Source: Deltaproteobacteria bacterium
GTDB lineage: Bacteria; Desulfobacterota; Binatia; HRBIN30; CADEER01
NCBI GenBank assembly: GCA_029262455.1
Contig: JAJCZJ010000090.1
Coordinates: forward strand, 1 to 64,000
Length of the DNA stretch: 64,000 nucleotides
Reading direction: 5' to 3'
The number at the start of each line of letters is the position of its first letter. Position 1 is the first letter of the stretch. This document shows positions 8,718 through 16,991 of the stretch, piece after piece. Made by a program: the position numbers and the translations under genes. The notes below the pieces were generated by a model. That model was not told the DNA's origin, made no database searches, and was given only the letters and a program-made list of their open reading frames with translations.

Positions 8718-9146
8718 ATGAGTGATGGCTCTGCAGTATCGATCCGACCTTGGTGGGCTAATGTCCTGCTGGTGTTCTGTTTGTTTATGACGTTCGTTTA
8801 CACTCCCTGGGACTTTTTCATGAAGCCCGTCGCGGAAGATCAGGAAGTATGGTTTGGCCTGGTTCTAACTGGGTGGGCGGCGAAGGCGACGGAGCCTTTG
8901 CATTGGCTCATCTACGGAGCGTTCGCCTACGGGTTGTGGAAGATGCGGCCGTGGATGCGGTTGTGGGGAAGTGTCTACTTCGCGCAAGTAACCATCGCGA
9001 TGGTTGTGTGGGGCCTGACGGACGAGAGGGGGTCGTGCGCCGCGGCGAATGTTAGCGGGGTGGTTTTCAGTGGTTTGACGGTTCTGTACTGGCGGGCCGG
9101 TACGGTGTTCGAGACTCCGCAACTATCGGCCGCGGCGAAAACGTGA
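8718..9146 (+). CDS. Small membrane protein, function unknown
   Basis: 142 residues from ATG 8718 (MSDGSAVSIRPWWANVLL). About four hydrophobic segments are visible: 14-30 (VLLVFCLFMTFVYTPWDF), 59-75 (LHWLIYGAFAYGLW), 80-98 (LWGSVYFAQVTIAMVVWG) and 110-126 (VVFSGLTVLYW). I do not recognise the family. The stop overlaps nothing, but the following hydrolase begins within 13 bases, so the two are probably one transcript. The in-frame extension upstream to 8499 runs through the palindrome R1 and is not likely coding. Confidence 0.7.
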   Translation: MSDGSAVSIRPWWANVLLVFCLFMTFVYTPWDFFMKPVAEDQEVWFGLVLTGWAAKATEPLHWLIYGAFAYGLWKMRPWMRLWGSVYFAQVTIAMVVWGLTDERGSCAAANVSGVVFSGLTVLYWRAGTVFETPQLSAAAKT

Positions 9147-9158
9147 TTGAGCAGGGTG

Positions 9159-10319
9159 ATGCCTTTGTCGAATTTCAGGATGATTTTGCTCGGTTTTGTT
9201 GCGGTGTCGGTGATCGCTTGCGGAGGGGATGACGATGCTGCGCAGCCTGTCGACGCTCCCGATCAGTTGGGGTCGTTTGGGGTCGGCCATGTCGGGTTCA
9301 CCGCTGTAGACTCAACGCGGAATGATCGACCTTTGGCGGTTGATGTTTGGTACCCGAGTGACCAGCTCGACGTATCGGCTTTTCCGTCAACGACGTATCC
9401 ACTGGCGGCGGGAATTGGTCTCGAGTCGATGGTTGCGCTGGACGGTGTACCGGTTGCAGACGGTGGGCGGCGCAATCTACTGATCTTCTCCCACGGATTT
9501 GGCGGAATTCGAACGCAGTCCGTTGAATTGGTCGAGGCTTTGGCGAGCCACGGTTTCGTCGTCGTCTCGCCCGAGCACACTGGCAACTCGCAAGCTTCAA
9601 TGGAGGACTCGTTCGATCAAGCAGCGGCGAACCGGGTTCCGGACGTGAGCTTTCTGATCGATGCGATGCTGGCGCGATCGGCGGATCCGGCGGACCTCTT
9701 TTTCGACCGGATCGCCGAGCAGGGTGTGGGTGTCGTGGGCCATTCGTTCGGTGGCATGACGGCGGTGGGCGCGGCCGCTGGATGGGCCGGCGCAGACGCC
9801 GACCCGCGGGTTGGGGCGATCGTGCCGATCTCGGCGGTCATCGACGCGGAGTTGCAGAGCGACGAACGCGACAGTCCGAACGCCGGCTTTTCCGCGGCGC
9901 AGCTCGCGTCCATTCGAATTCCGGTGATGCTGATCGGCGGAACCGAGGACGTAAACGTCTTTATCGAGAACAACGCCATCGCCTTCGAACAGATCACCGG
10001 CGCACCGCGCGTTTACAAAGTCGATATTGCCGGGGCGAATCACACGCACTTCGCGAACGTCTGTGCGATCGGTGATCTGCTGATCGAGCTCGGGCTCGGT
10101 CAGGACGCTTGGCCGAGTGTCGGTGCCGAGGCGCTACTCGATCCCTACAATGCGACTTGTACCCCGGACGTATTTCCGATTGCCGAAGCAACGCGTTTGC
10201 AGAATCTCTACGCGGTAGCCTTCTTCAAGCGTCACCTTTTGGGCCAAGTCGGCTACGAGTCCTTTCTTTCGGTCGGGTTTGCCGAAACCGAGCCGGCGAT
10301 CTCGCTGGCGGTCAAATAG
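9159..10319 (+). CDS. Secreted alpha/beta hydrolase (PAF-acetylhydrolase/dienelactone hydrolase-like), lipoprotein
   Basis: 386 residues from ATG 9159 (a TTG at 9147 is possible). Signal peptide with lipobox VSVIAC at about residues 15-21. The catalytic domain shows RPLAVDVWYPSD, the oxyanion segment LLIFSHGFGGIRTQS, the nucleophile elbow VVGHSFGGMTAVGAA (Ser in GHSFG), a later Asp (GGTEDVNVF) and His (ANHTHFANVC). This is the layout of platelet-activating-factor acetylhydrolase-like esterases. It follows the small membrane protein closely and precedes an MBL-fold lipoprotein by 15 bp, suggesting an envelope-located hydrolase operon. Substrate unknown. Confidence 0.85.
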   Translation: MPLSNFRMILLGFVAVSVIACGGDDDAAQPVDAPDQLGSFGVGHVGFTAVDSTRNDRPLAVDVWYPSDQLDVSAFPSTTYPLAAGIGLESMVALDGVPVADGGRRNLLIFSHGFGGIRTQSVELVEALASHGFVVVSPEHTGNSQASMEDSFDQAAANRVPDVSFLIDAMLARSADPADLFFDRIAEQGVGVVGHSFGGMTAVGAAAGWAGADADPRVGAIVPISAVIDAELQSDERDSPNAGFSAAQLASIRIPVMLIGGTEDVNVFIENNAIAFEQITGAPRVYKVDIAGANHTHFANVCAIGDLLIELGLGQDAWPSVGAEALLDPYNATCTPDVFPIAEATRLQNLYAVAFFKRHLLGQVGYESFLSVGFAETEPAISLAVK

Positions 10320-10334
10320 GACGCGGGGGACCTG

Positions 10335-11108
10335 ATGAGGAGTGCTCGGATGCTGCGCCGCCGCGGACTGGTCTCCCTCGCCGCTGTCTTCCTTGCAGGG
10401 TGTGCGGCGGATCCGGCTGTGGTCTTTGAGTCGGCCGCTCTGAAGATTCAGTCGGTAGGCATCGGTCCGGCAAATGTGTTCGTGATCGATCGTTCCGGAA
10501 AGCGGTTGATGATCGACAGCGGCAATCCTGGGGAAGAAGCGGAGATCGAGGAGCGTATGCGACAGCTCGGAATCGAGCCGTCGAGTATCGACTACCTGAT
10601 CGTGACGCATGGGCACATCGATCATGCCGGCACCGCGGCATACTTTCAAAAGCAGCACGGCGTGAAGGTAGTCGGGGGGCGCGCCGATCTGCCGATCATC
10701 GAACGGGCAGGGCGCGCCGCGTTGTGCCCGACCAGCACATTGGCGCGAGCGATTCGTTGGTTGCGTAGTGGGATGACTTACACTCCGTTCAGCCTCGACG
10801 TTCCGATCGACGGAGACTACGACCTCAGCGCCTTGGGGGTGGACGGGCAGATCTACTCGATGCCGGGGCATACCCCGGGCTCTTTGGTGGTCGCCTTTGA
10901 CGATCAGGTTTTCGTCGGCGACTTGATCCGCGGTGGTATTGTCTCCGCGGAGACTCCTACGACGCATTTCTACCAGTGTGACCTCGCGGACAACCGCGCC
11001 AAGATTCGCAGCCTGGTGGATCGGCGTGAATTGCGCAGGTGGTACCCAGGGCATTTCGGGCCGTTCGCGGTGGACGATGTCGAAGCGTATCTGGCGGACC
11101 TCGATTGA
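10335..11108 (+). CDS. MBL-fold metallo-hydrolase, lipoprotein
   Basis: 257 residues. N-terminal lipobox SLAAVFLAGC (Cys near 24). The metallo-beta-lactamase fold is shown by VFVIDRSGKRLMIDSGNPG and the metal motif HGHIDHAG (HxHxDH), then MPGHTPGSLVV (third His), FVGDLIRGG (bridging Asp) and the C-terminal RRWYPGHFGPF (last His). It binds two metal ions and hydrolyses an ester, lactone or similar bond in the periplasm; the family is too broad for a substrate. It sits 15 bp after the alpha/beta hydrolase, in the same direction. Confidence 0.87.
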   Translation: MRSARMLRRRGLVSLAAVFLAGCAADPAVVFESAALKIQSVGIGPANVFVIDRSGKRLMIDSGNPGEEAEIEERMRQLGIEPSSIDYLIVTHGHIDHAGTAAYFQKQHGVKVVGGRADLPIIERAGRAALCPTSTLARAIRWLRSGMTYTPFSLDVPIDGDYDLSALGVDGQIYSMPGHTPGSLVVAFDDQVFVGDLIRGGIVSAETPTTHFYQCDLADNRAKIRSLVDRRELRRWYPGHFGPFAVDDVEAYLADLD

Positions 11109-11146
11109 TCTGCTGGTACGGGTGACTCTCTGCGGAGGGCGAAGCG

Positions 11147-11250
11147 CCTGCCGAGCCGCGCTGCGGTGAACCTCTTCATCTCCAACCACACCAACCGAAC
11201 ATCTTGGATGTTCGTCTACCCGCTAGCGCGGCTCGGCAGGAGCCTCTCCC
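11147..11250. repeat. REP-like palindrome R2 with long spacer
   Basis: Arms CCTGCCGAGCCGCGC (11147-11161) and its exact complement (11226-11240), followed by AGCCTCTCCCTCC. The 64-bp spacer contains a second small palindrome (CCGAACATCTTGGATGTTCG, about 11194-11213). It lies between the convergent MBL-fold and AI-2E-type genes, so it could also act as a transcription barrier. Confidence 0.8.
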
Positions 11251-11291
11251 TCCATGGGTTGCTGGTGAACGTGGCGAGGTGAGTGTGACCT

Positions 11292-12368
11292 TCAGTCGGC
11301 TGGTAGGACGTCGGCGAAGGCGGAGCGGTAGAGGCCCAGAACCGTCATGAAGAGGGCGGCTACGATTGGGCCGACGATGAAGCCGATGGCGCCGAAGAAG
11401 CCGAGACCTCCGAGTGTGCTCAGTAGGATCAGCAGATCGGGCATCTTTGTATCCTGGCCGACGAGGCGTGGCCGCAGGACGTTGTCGACCGAGCCGACGA
11501 CGAGGGCACACCAAATAGTCAGGGCGATCGCGGTCGTTACTTTGCCGACGATGAATAGATAGATGGCTGCGGGGACCCAAACCAACGCGACGCCGATTCC
11601 TGGGATCAGGGAGGTGATTGCCATGACCGTCGCCCAAAACACCGGCCCCTCGATCCCCGCCAACGAGAAGGCGATGCCGGCGAGTGTGCCCTGGAGTGCG
11701 CCGATGACGAGGGATCCCTTGATCATCGCGCGCGTGACCGACATGCCGCGTTCGATCATCAGCTCCTGGTCCTTGCGTGCCATCGGGATCGAGCGCAGGA
11801 CCGTGTTGCCGATCGCAGAGCCGTTGGTGAGGAAGAAGAACATCGCGTAGAGCATGATGAACAGGTCGAGGAGAAAGCTGGCGGTGCCTTGGGTCGCTGC
11901 GGACAGGCTCTTGATCAGGAAGCCGCCGGCTTTGGTCGTGGCTTCGCCGAGCTTCTCGGTGATTTGGGTTCGGTAGGGGAGGATCTGATCGCGGAAAGGG
12001 AACCACTCCGGAATTCGCGACTCGAGGGTCTGTGGGTCGGCGAGTTGCTGTCGCACCAATGGTACGACGGTCCCGGTAACCTGTCTCGCTTCACTGACCA
12101 GAACTCCGAGGAAGATCGTGAGCGGTACGACGATGATGGCGATCGCGGTGGTCAAAGTAATCAAGCCTGCAAGGACTTCGCGTCCGCGTAGCCAGCGGAC
12201 CAATCGCTGGTAGACGGGTGCCATCAACCCGCTGAAGATCGCCGCCAAGAACAGAGGAGCGATGAAGTCGTTGATCATCCAGACAAAGAGCAGCGTGATG
12301 GCCAGCACTAGGCCAACCACAAACCGCCTTTCGACGACACTGCGTTCTTCGCTCATGCGTCTGCCCAT
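11292..12368 (-). CDS. AI-2E family transporter (membrane permease)
   Basis: 358 residues; a second start at 12356 (MSEERSVVERR) is equally plausible. Hydrophobic segments match the family's arrangement: two near the N terminus (FVVGLVLAITLLFVWMI, LAGLITLTTAIAIIVVPL), a central soluble stretch, and five or so in the C-terminal half (IKSLSAATQGTASFLLDLFIML, GSLVIGALQGTLAGIAFSLAG, VMAITSLIPGIGVALVWVPAAIYL, TAIALTIWCALVVGSVDNVLRP). The GxxQGTLAGIAF and LIPGIGVALVW signatures are characteristic. The family includes autoinducer-2 exporters and Na+/H+ antiporters, so the cargo here is open. Single gene, convergent with the MBL-fold operon. Confidence 0.88.
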   Translation of the reverse strand: MGRRMSEERSVVERRFVVGLVLAITLLFVWMINDFIAPLFLAAIFSGLMAPVYQRLVRWLRGREVLAGLITLTTAIAIIVVPLTIFLGVLVSEARQVTGTVVPLVRQQLADPQTLESRIPEWFPFRDQILPYRTQITEKLGEATTKAGGFLIKSLSAATQGTASFLLDLFIMLYAMFFFLTNGSAIGNTVLRSIPMARKDQELMIERGMSVTRAMIKGSLVIGALQGTLAGIAFSLAGIEGPVFWATVMAITSLIPGIGVALVWVPAAIYLFIVGKVTTAIALTIWCALVVGSVDNVLRPRLVGQDTKMPDLLILLSTLGGLGFFGAIGFIVGPIVAALFMTVLGLYRSAFADVLPAD

Positions 12369-12477
12369 AGCACCGATCGAAGAAATCTCCGAGGACTCCC
12401 CTAGAGGTTTTCGAGGTTCTGCGGGGTGCGCTGCGCGTCGTTCGTCGGCGGAAGCCTACCGCAACCCGGAAGTAGTG

Positions 12478-13146
12478 CTAGTCGCTCTCGGTGGCGTTTG
12501 CGAGCAGTCCCTGGAGGAGTAGCTCGGTGATGGCGTTTGCGGTTTCGTCCGGCGAGGCACGGGCGATTTCGGCGACGTCTGGGTGTGCGAACTCGCGACC
12601 CAGTCCACCGAGGACGTATGCAACCGCGGCGGTGTCGACGGGCGCGATCTGGCCTTCGGAGACGGCCCGGTCGAGCAGGCTCTGGGTGACGGCGATGACG
12701 TAGGCTTCGTGTGAGGCAAGCAGCCGTTTCGCGCCGGCGACCTTGACGAGGTCGTCGGACATGGCAACTGCCTCCGGTTGCACTGCCTTGTTGGCCGAGC
12801 GCAGGTAGGCGCGCAACGCCTCGAGCGGCGACAGCGAGGCGTCGAGTCGTTCGATTGCGCCGCGGCCGATGCGGCGCAGTCGTCGGTCGACCGCGGTTAG
12901 TAAGAGCTCGTCCTTGGTCGGAGCGATGCCGTACAGAGTGCGCAAGGAGCAGTTCGCCCGCGCCGCGATCTCGGCCATCGTGAGGTCGGCGACACCATCG
13001 TCGCCAGCTAATTGTTCCAACTCGTCGAGGACGGCGAGCTGTCGCGGACTGAGCTTGCGCTCGGCCTCGGGCGAAAGCAGAGGCTTTGGTGCGCGAACCC
13101 CCGGAAAGCGCAGTCGGGCCGCGCTCTTATCGGCGACGGTGCTCAA
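12478..13146 (-). CDS. TetR/AcrR-family transcriptional regulator
   Basis: 222 residues if translation begins at the TTG at 13146, which overlaps the stop of the AtuA-type gene (TTGA). The DNA-binding helix-turn-helix is at about residues 55-85 (LTMAEIAARANCSLRTLYGIAPTKDELL), the TetR pattern, with a C-terminal helical ligand-binding domain. It is the last gene of the acyl-CoA carboxylase/AtuA operon, so it likely controls that operon in response to an acyl-CoA or terpenoid intermediate. The non-ATG start is supported by the overlap and the absence of a later good start before the HTH. Confidence 0.85.
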   Translation of the reverse strand: MSTVADKSAARLRFPGVRAPKPLLSPEAERKLSPRQLAVLDELEQLAGDDGVADLTMAEIAARANCSLRTLYGIAPTKDELLLTAVDRRLRRIGRGAIERLDASLSPLEALRAYLRSANKAVQPEAVAMSDDLVKVAGAKRLLASHEAYVIAVTQSLLDRAVSEGQIAPVDTAAVAYVLGGLGREFAHPDVAEIARASPDETANAITELLLQGLLANATESD

Positions 13147-14900
13147 GGCAGGAGCGCCTCGGGTAGATCGACGACGCGTGCGCGCAACCACTCGCCCAGG
13201 CTCTTTGCCTGTGGGTCTTGGCGGGTGGATGAGGCGACGCCTTGCTCTAGAAGTTCGTGCAGAACGAAGTTGACCGAACGAATTGCCGGTAGCGGATAGC
13301 GGTCGACCTTCAGTGGCGCCGCCTCGGGGAGTAGCTCCTTGAGCTTGGCGGTGGTGAGGAACTCGTCGAGCCACGCCCAGGCTTCATCGCTGCGTGCGAA
13401 TATGCCGAGATTCGCGTTGCCACCCTTGTCGCCAGAACGCGCACCATAGATGGTGCCGAGCGGCACGCGTTTGGTAGGACCCGCGGGTGCTGTGGCGCTC
13501 GGGGCAGGAGGGGGGACGATGTCGACCGCTTCGGGTTCGATGACCGAGGAGACTTGCCGCGGCGCGCCGTCTTGTACCACGACCTCTTGCGGCACGATCT
13601 CTGCCGGGACGCGAGCGGGCTCGTAGACTCCGAACGGCCGGCCGTTGCCGGGTCCGCCGCCTACGGTAAAGAAGCCGGGAATGCTGGCGAGCGCGAGCTC
13701 GATGACTGCGTTCGAGAACGCCCGACCAACCTTCTGTTGGTCAGGGTCCTTTACACTGATTCGCATGACGGCGACGGCCTGCTCGTTGCTGGTTGGGTCG
13801 TCGTGTTCGGTACGCAGGATTTTCTTCGATACGAATGCGAAGTCGTCAGGACCGTACGGACACGCGTCCCAGAATGCGTCTTCGATCACTTTGGCCTTCT
13901 CCTCGATGTCGATCCCGGTCAGTGCAACGCTCATGTCGTTGCGGAATCCGCCGGGTCGGTTGATGCAGACCTTGAGCGAGCTCGGTGGTGGTTCGCCCTG
14001 GATGCCATACATGCGCACCCGGTCGGGCGCTTCCTGGCTCAGCTGGATGGTGTCGAAGCGCGTCGTGACATCCGGACCGAAGTACTCGGGGCCACCGATT
14101 TCGTAGAGTAACTGGGAGGTGACGGTGCCGATGGAAACTTGCCCGCCGGTGCCGTCGTGCTTGCCGATGACCGAGGAACCGTCGGCGGCGATGTCGGCCC
14201 ACGGGAAGCCGACGCGATTCATTCCGGGGACTTCCGTGAAGAAGGAGTAGTTGCCGCCGGTGGCTTGCGTGCCGCACTCGATGACGTGGCCTGCTGTCAC
14301 GGCGCCGGCGAGGGCGTTCCAATCGTTGCGCTGCCAGCCGTGGTGCCACGCAGCCGGGCCGCAGACGACGGCAGCGTCCGTGGTGCGACCGGTAATGACG
14401 ATGTCGGCTCCGTTGTTGAGAGCATCGACGATCCCCCAGCAGCCGAGGTAGGCGTTGGCGGTGAGGAACTCGGACGCGTCGGTGATTGGGGCGTCGGAGT
14501 CGAAGCGCAGCAACTGCTTGTTGGCGATGAGGTCGTTCATGCGGGGAAGCAGGTCGTCGCCGCGCACGTAGGCGATGCATGGGCTCAGGCCGAGCTGTTT
14601 GGCGACGCCGGCAACGGCGTCGGCACATTCCTTAGGCGCGAGGCCGCCCGCATTGGTGACGACCTTGATCCCCTTGTCGAGGCAGGTTCCCATCACTTGC
14701 TCCATTTGCGTGACGAAGGTGCGCGCATAGCCCCCGGTCGGATGCTTGAGACGGGTGCGGGCCAAGATCAACATGGTCAGCTCGGCGAGCCAGTCGCCGG
14801 TCAATACGTCGATCGGTCCGTCTTCGACCATCTCTTTGGCGGCTGACAAGCGGTCGCCGAAGAAGCCGGAGCAGTTAGCGATGCGGATCGGGTCGGTCAT
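13143..14900 (-). CDS. atuA: Acyclic terpene utilisation AtuA-family protein (two AtuA domains fused)
   Basis: 585 residues. Residues about 1-450 are the DUF1446/AtuA core (RIANCSGFFGDRLSAAKEMVEDGPIDVLTGDWLAE, the family's hallmark opening, and GADIVITGRTTDAA). About 480-580 form the second small domain (PLGTIYGARSGDKGGNANLGIFAR). In Pseudomonas, AtuA is part of citronellol/geraniol degradation, but its reaction is not established. The fused two-domain form is common outside Pseudomonas. A good Shine-Dalgarno (AGGAGT) precedes ATG 14900. It is separated from the upstream biotin carboxylase gene only by palindrome R3, and overlaps the TetR gene by 4 bp. Confidence 0.88.
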   Translation of the reverse strand: MTDPIRIANCSGFFGDRLSAAKEMVEDGPIDVLTGDWLAELTMLILARTRLKHPTGGYARTFVTQMEQVMGTCLDKGIKVVTNAGGLAPKECADAVAGVAKQLGLSPCIAYVRGDDLLPRMNDLIANKQLLRFDSDAPITDASEFLTANAYLGCWGIVDALNNGADIVITGRTTDAAVVCGPAAWHHGWQRNDWNALAGAVTAGHVIECGTQATGGNYSFFTEVPGMNRVGFPWADIAADGSSVIGKHDGTGGQVSIGTVTSQLLYEIGGPEYFGPDVTTRFDTIQLSQEAPDRVRMYGIQGEPPPSSLKVCINRPGGFRNDMSVALTGIDIEEKAKVIEDAFWDACPYGPDDFAFVSKKILRTEHDDPTSNEQAVAVMRISVKDPDQQKVGRAFSNAVIELALASIPGFFTVGGGPGNGRPFGVYEPARVPAEIVPQEVVVQDGAPRQVSSVIEPEAVDIVPPPAPSATAPAGPTKRVPLGTIYGARSGDKGGNANLGIFARSDEAWAWLDEFLTTAKLKELLPEAAPLKVDRYPLPAIRSVNFVLHELLEQGVASSTRQDPQAKSLGEWLRARVVDLPEALLP

Positions 14901-14955
14901 TGGGGACTCCTGGGGATGCGCTCGTCGGTGCGCGTTCAGTGCTGAAGGCAGGGGG

Positions 14956-15015
14956 GGCGAGGCTCCTGCCGAGCCGCCGACCAGAATCGATGCACGGCTC
15001 GGCGTGAGCCTCGCC
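14956..15015. repeat. REP-like palindrome R3 inside an operon
   Basis: Arms GGCGAGGCTCCTGCCGAGCC(G) at 14956-14976 and 14995-15015, 19 of 21 positions complementary, with an 18-nt loop. It lies in the 156-bp gap between the biotin carboxylase and AtuA-type genes of one operon, where such a hairpin could stabilise the upstream mRNA or cause partial termination. Confidence 0.82.
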
Positions 15016-15056
15016 TTGCCTGGGGTTTGTTCGCGCGGTGTTCATTTCGGTCGTTG

Positions 15057-16991
15057 CTACGCGTCCCCGCTTGGTTCGAAGACGAGCAGTTGTGCTCCTG
15101 CCTCGACCTGGTCGCCTTCGGCGACCAGGACCTCGGTGATCGTGCCGTCCTCTTTCGCGCGCAAAGGGTGTTCCATCTTCATTGCTTCGAGGACGAGCAG
15201 GGTGTCTCCGGCACTGACTGAATCGCCCGATTTCACGCGCAGCTCGATCACCTTGCCCGGCATCTTGGCGACGAAGCCGCCGGCGTCATCATCGCTGCCG
15301 GGGAGCTTGAAGCGCGGTTGTTCATGGAACGTCAGGTCGCCGTCCGGGCCGTGGACGATGATTTGGTCTTGGTTGCGCGTGACTTGTGCGTTGCTGCGGT
15401 GTCCGCCGATTTCGACGTCGATGCCGTCGGCGCGACAGCTATGAACCCTGGCCACGGTTGCGTCATCGAAGACGAAAGAGCCGTCGCGTTGCGAGCGGTA
15501 TTGAACGACGAAAGTGTTCTCTTCGAGATCGAGGACGAGTTTTTGAAACGGCATCCGCGCGTTGCGCCAGCCGGTGGGGGCCGACCCGAGTGCTTGTGCG
15601 GCGGCGCGGTTGCACCCCTGAATCCAGAGCGCTGCAACCCGCGCGCTCCGCATGCATTTCTCTTCCGTTGGCTTTAGCGATCTGGCTGGCTTCACTCGGT
15701 CAATGAAGTCCGTTGTAGTTTCGCCGGCCAGGAACTCCTCGGTCCTCAGCGTTGAAACCAGAAAGTCCCGATTGGTGACGACGCCGCCGAGGTGTGTTCT
15801 GGTAAGCGCCAAAGCGAGTTGCCCGGCGGCCTCCTGCCTGGTCTCGGCGTAGCTGATCACCTTTGCCAGCATCGGGTCGAAGTCGGTGCCGATGACCGAG
15901 CCCTGTACCACGCCGGAGTCCCACCGGACCTCGGGTGTCGTCGCCGGTACGAAGGCGGCGAGTGTCCCGATGGCGGGAAGGAACTCGTTGGCCGGGTCTT
16001 CGGCATAGAGCCGGGCTTCGATCGCGTGACCTTCGAAGTCGATATCGGCCTGGGTGTAACCGAGTTCTTCACCGGCCGCGATGCGGAGTTGTTCGCGAAC
16101 GAGGTCTACGCCGGTGACCATTTCGGTCACTGGATGTTCGACTTGCAGGCGCGTGTTGACCTCGAGAAAAAAGAACTCGCCCGAATCGTCGTCGACCAGG
16201 AATTCGACCGTGCCGGCCGATTCGTAACCCAACTCACGGGCCAGGCTGAGGGCCGCCGCACCCATTGCGTCGCGCATGGACGCATCGATCCGCGGCGACG
16301 GAGATTCCTCGATGATCTTCTGGTGGCGCCGCTGGATCGAACATTCGCGCTCGCCGAGGTGGACCAGATTGCCGTGGCTGTCGCCGAGGATTTGGATCTC
16401 TACGTGGCGGGCGCGGGCGACGTATCGCTCGAGGAAAACGCGGTCGTCGCCAAACCCACTCAGCGCCTCGCGTTTCGCCGCGGTGACGGACTCCGCCAAA
16501 ATGTCAGCGGATGGTACGATACGCATCCCTTTCCCGCCGCCGCCGGCGGCGGCTTTGACGAGTAGGGGGTATCCGACACTGTCGCCGGCGTCTGGATCGT
16601 CGCTGCCGGGCAGGATCGGAACGTTGGATTTTTCCGCCAGTCGTTTGGCGGCCAACTTGTCGCCCATTTGCTCGATCGCCTGCGGCGAGGGGCCGACCCA
16701 GGTGATTCCTGCAGCGATGGCATCGGCGGCGAAGCCAGCGTTCTCAGAGAGGAAACCGTACCCAGGATGGATCGCAGTCGCGCCGGTTTGGCGAGCCGCC
16801 TCGAGAACCGCGGCGTCGTCGAGATAGCTCGTCTCCAGGCGCACCGCTTCGTCGGCGTCTTGCACGAAGGGTGCGTTGGCGTCGGCGTCGACGTAAACCG
16901 CGACACAGTGGATGCCCATCTCGTGTGCGCTATCGATGATGCGGCGCGCGATCTCGCCGCGATTTGCGATCAGTAGCTTGGTGAAGCTCAC
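15057..16991 (-). CDS. Acyl-CoA carboxylase alpha subunit (biotin carboxylase + biotin carrier)
   Basis: 644 residues from the GTG at 16991, which overlaps the stop of the beta subunit (GTGA). The biotin carboxylase domain (about 1-450) opens FTKLLIANRGEIARRII and shows IHPGYGFLSENAGFA, the ATP-grasp glycine loop KAAAGGGGKGMRIV, and ERECSIQRRHQKIIEE. A middle BT-type region follows. The C-terminal biotinyl domain has the carrier lysine in VLEAMKMEHPLRA (about residue 605). Together with the beta subunit it carboxylates an acyl-CoA. The AtuA-type neighbour points to geranyl-CoA or 3-methylcrotonyl-CoA carboxylase, but sequence alone does not decide this. Confidence 0.92.
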   Translation of the reverse strand: MSFTKLLIANRGEIARRIIDSAHEMGIHCVAVYVDADANAPFVQDADEAVRLETSYLDDAAVLEAARQTGATAIHPGYGFLSENAGFAADAIAAGITWVGPSPQAIEQMGDKLAAKRLAEKSNVPILPGSDDPDAGDSVGYPLLVKAAAGGGGKGMRIVPSADILAESVTAAKREALSGFGDDRVFLERYVARARHVEIQILGDSHGNLVHLGERECSIQRRHQKIIEESPSPRIDASMRDAMGAAALSLARELGYESAGTVEFLVDDDSGEFFFLEVNTRLQVEHPVTEMVTGVDLVREQLRIAAGEELGYTQADIDFEGHAIEARLYAEDPANEFLPAIGTLAAFVPATTPEVRWDSGVVQGSVIGTDFDPMLAKVISYAETRQEAAGQLALALTRTHLGGVVTNRDFLVSTLRTEEFLAGETTTDFIDRVKPARSLKPTEEKCMRSARVAALWIQGCNRAAAQALGSAPTGWRNARMPFQKLVLDLEENTFVVQYRSQRDGSFVFDDATVARVHSCRADGIDVEIGGHRSNAQVTRNQDQIIVHGPDGDLTFHEQPRFKLPGSDDDAGGFVAKMPGKVIELRVKSGDSVSAGDTLLVLEAMKMEHPLRAKEDGTITEVLVAEGDQVEAGAQLLVFEPSGDA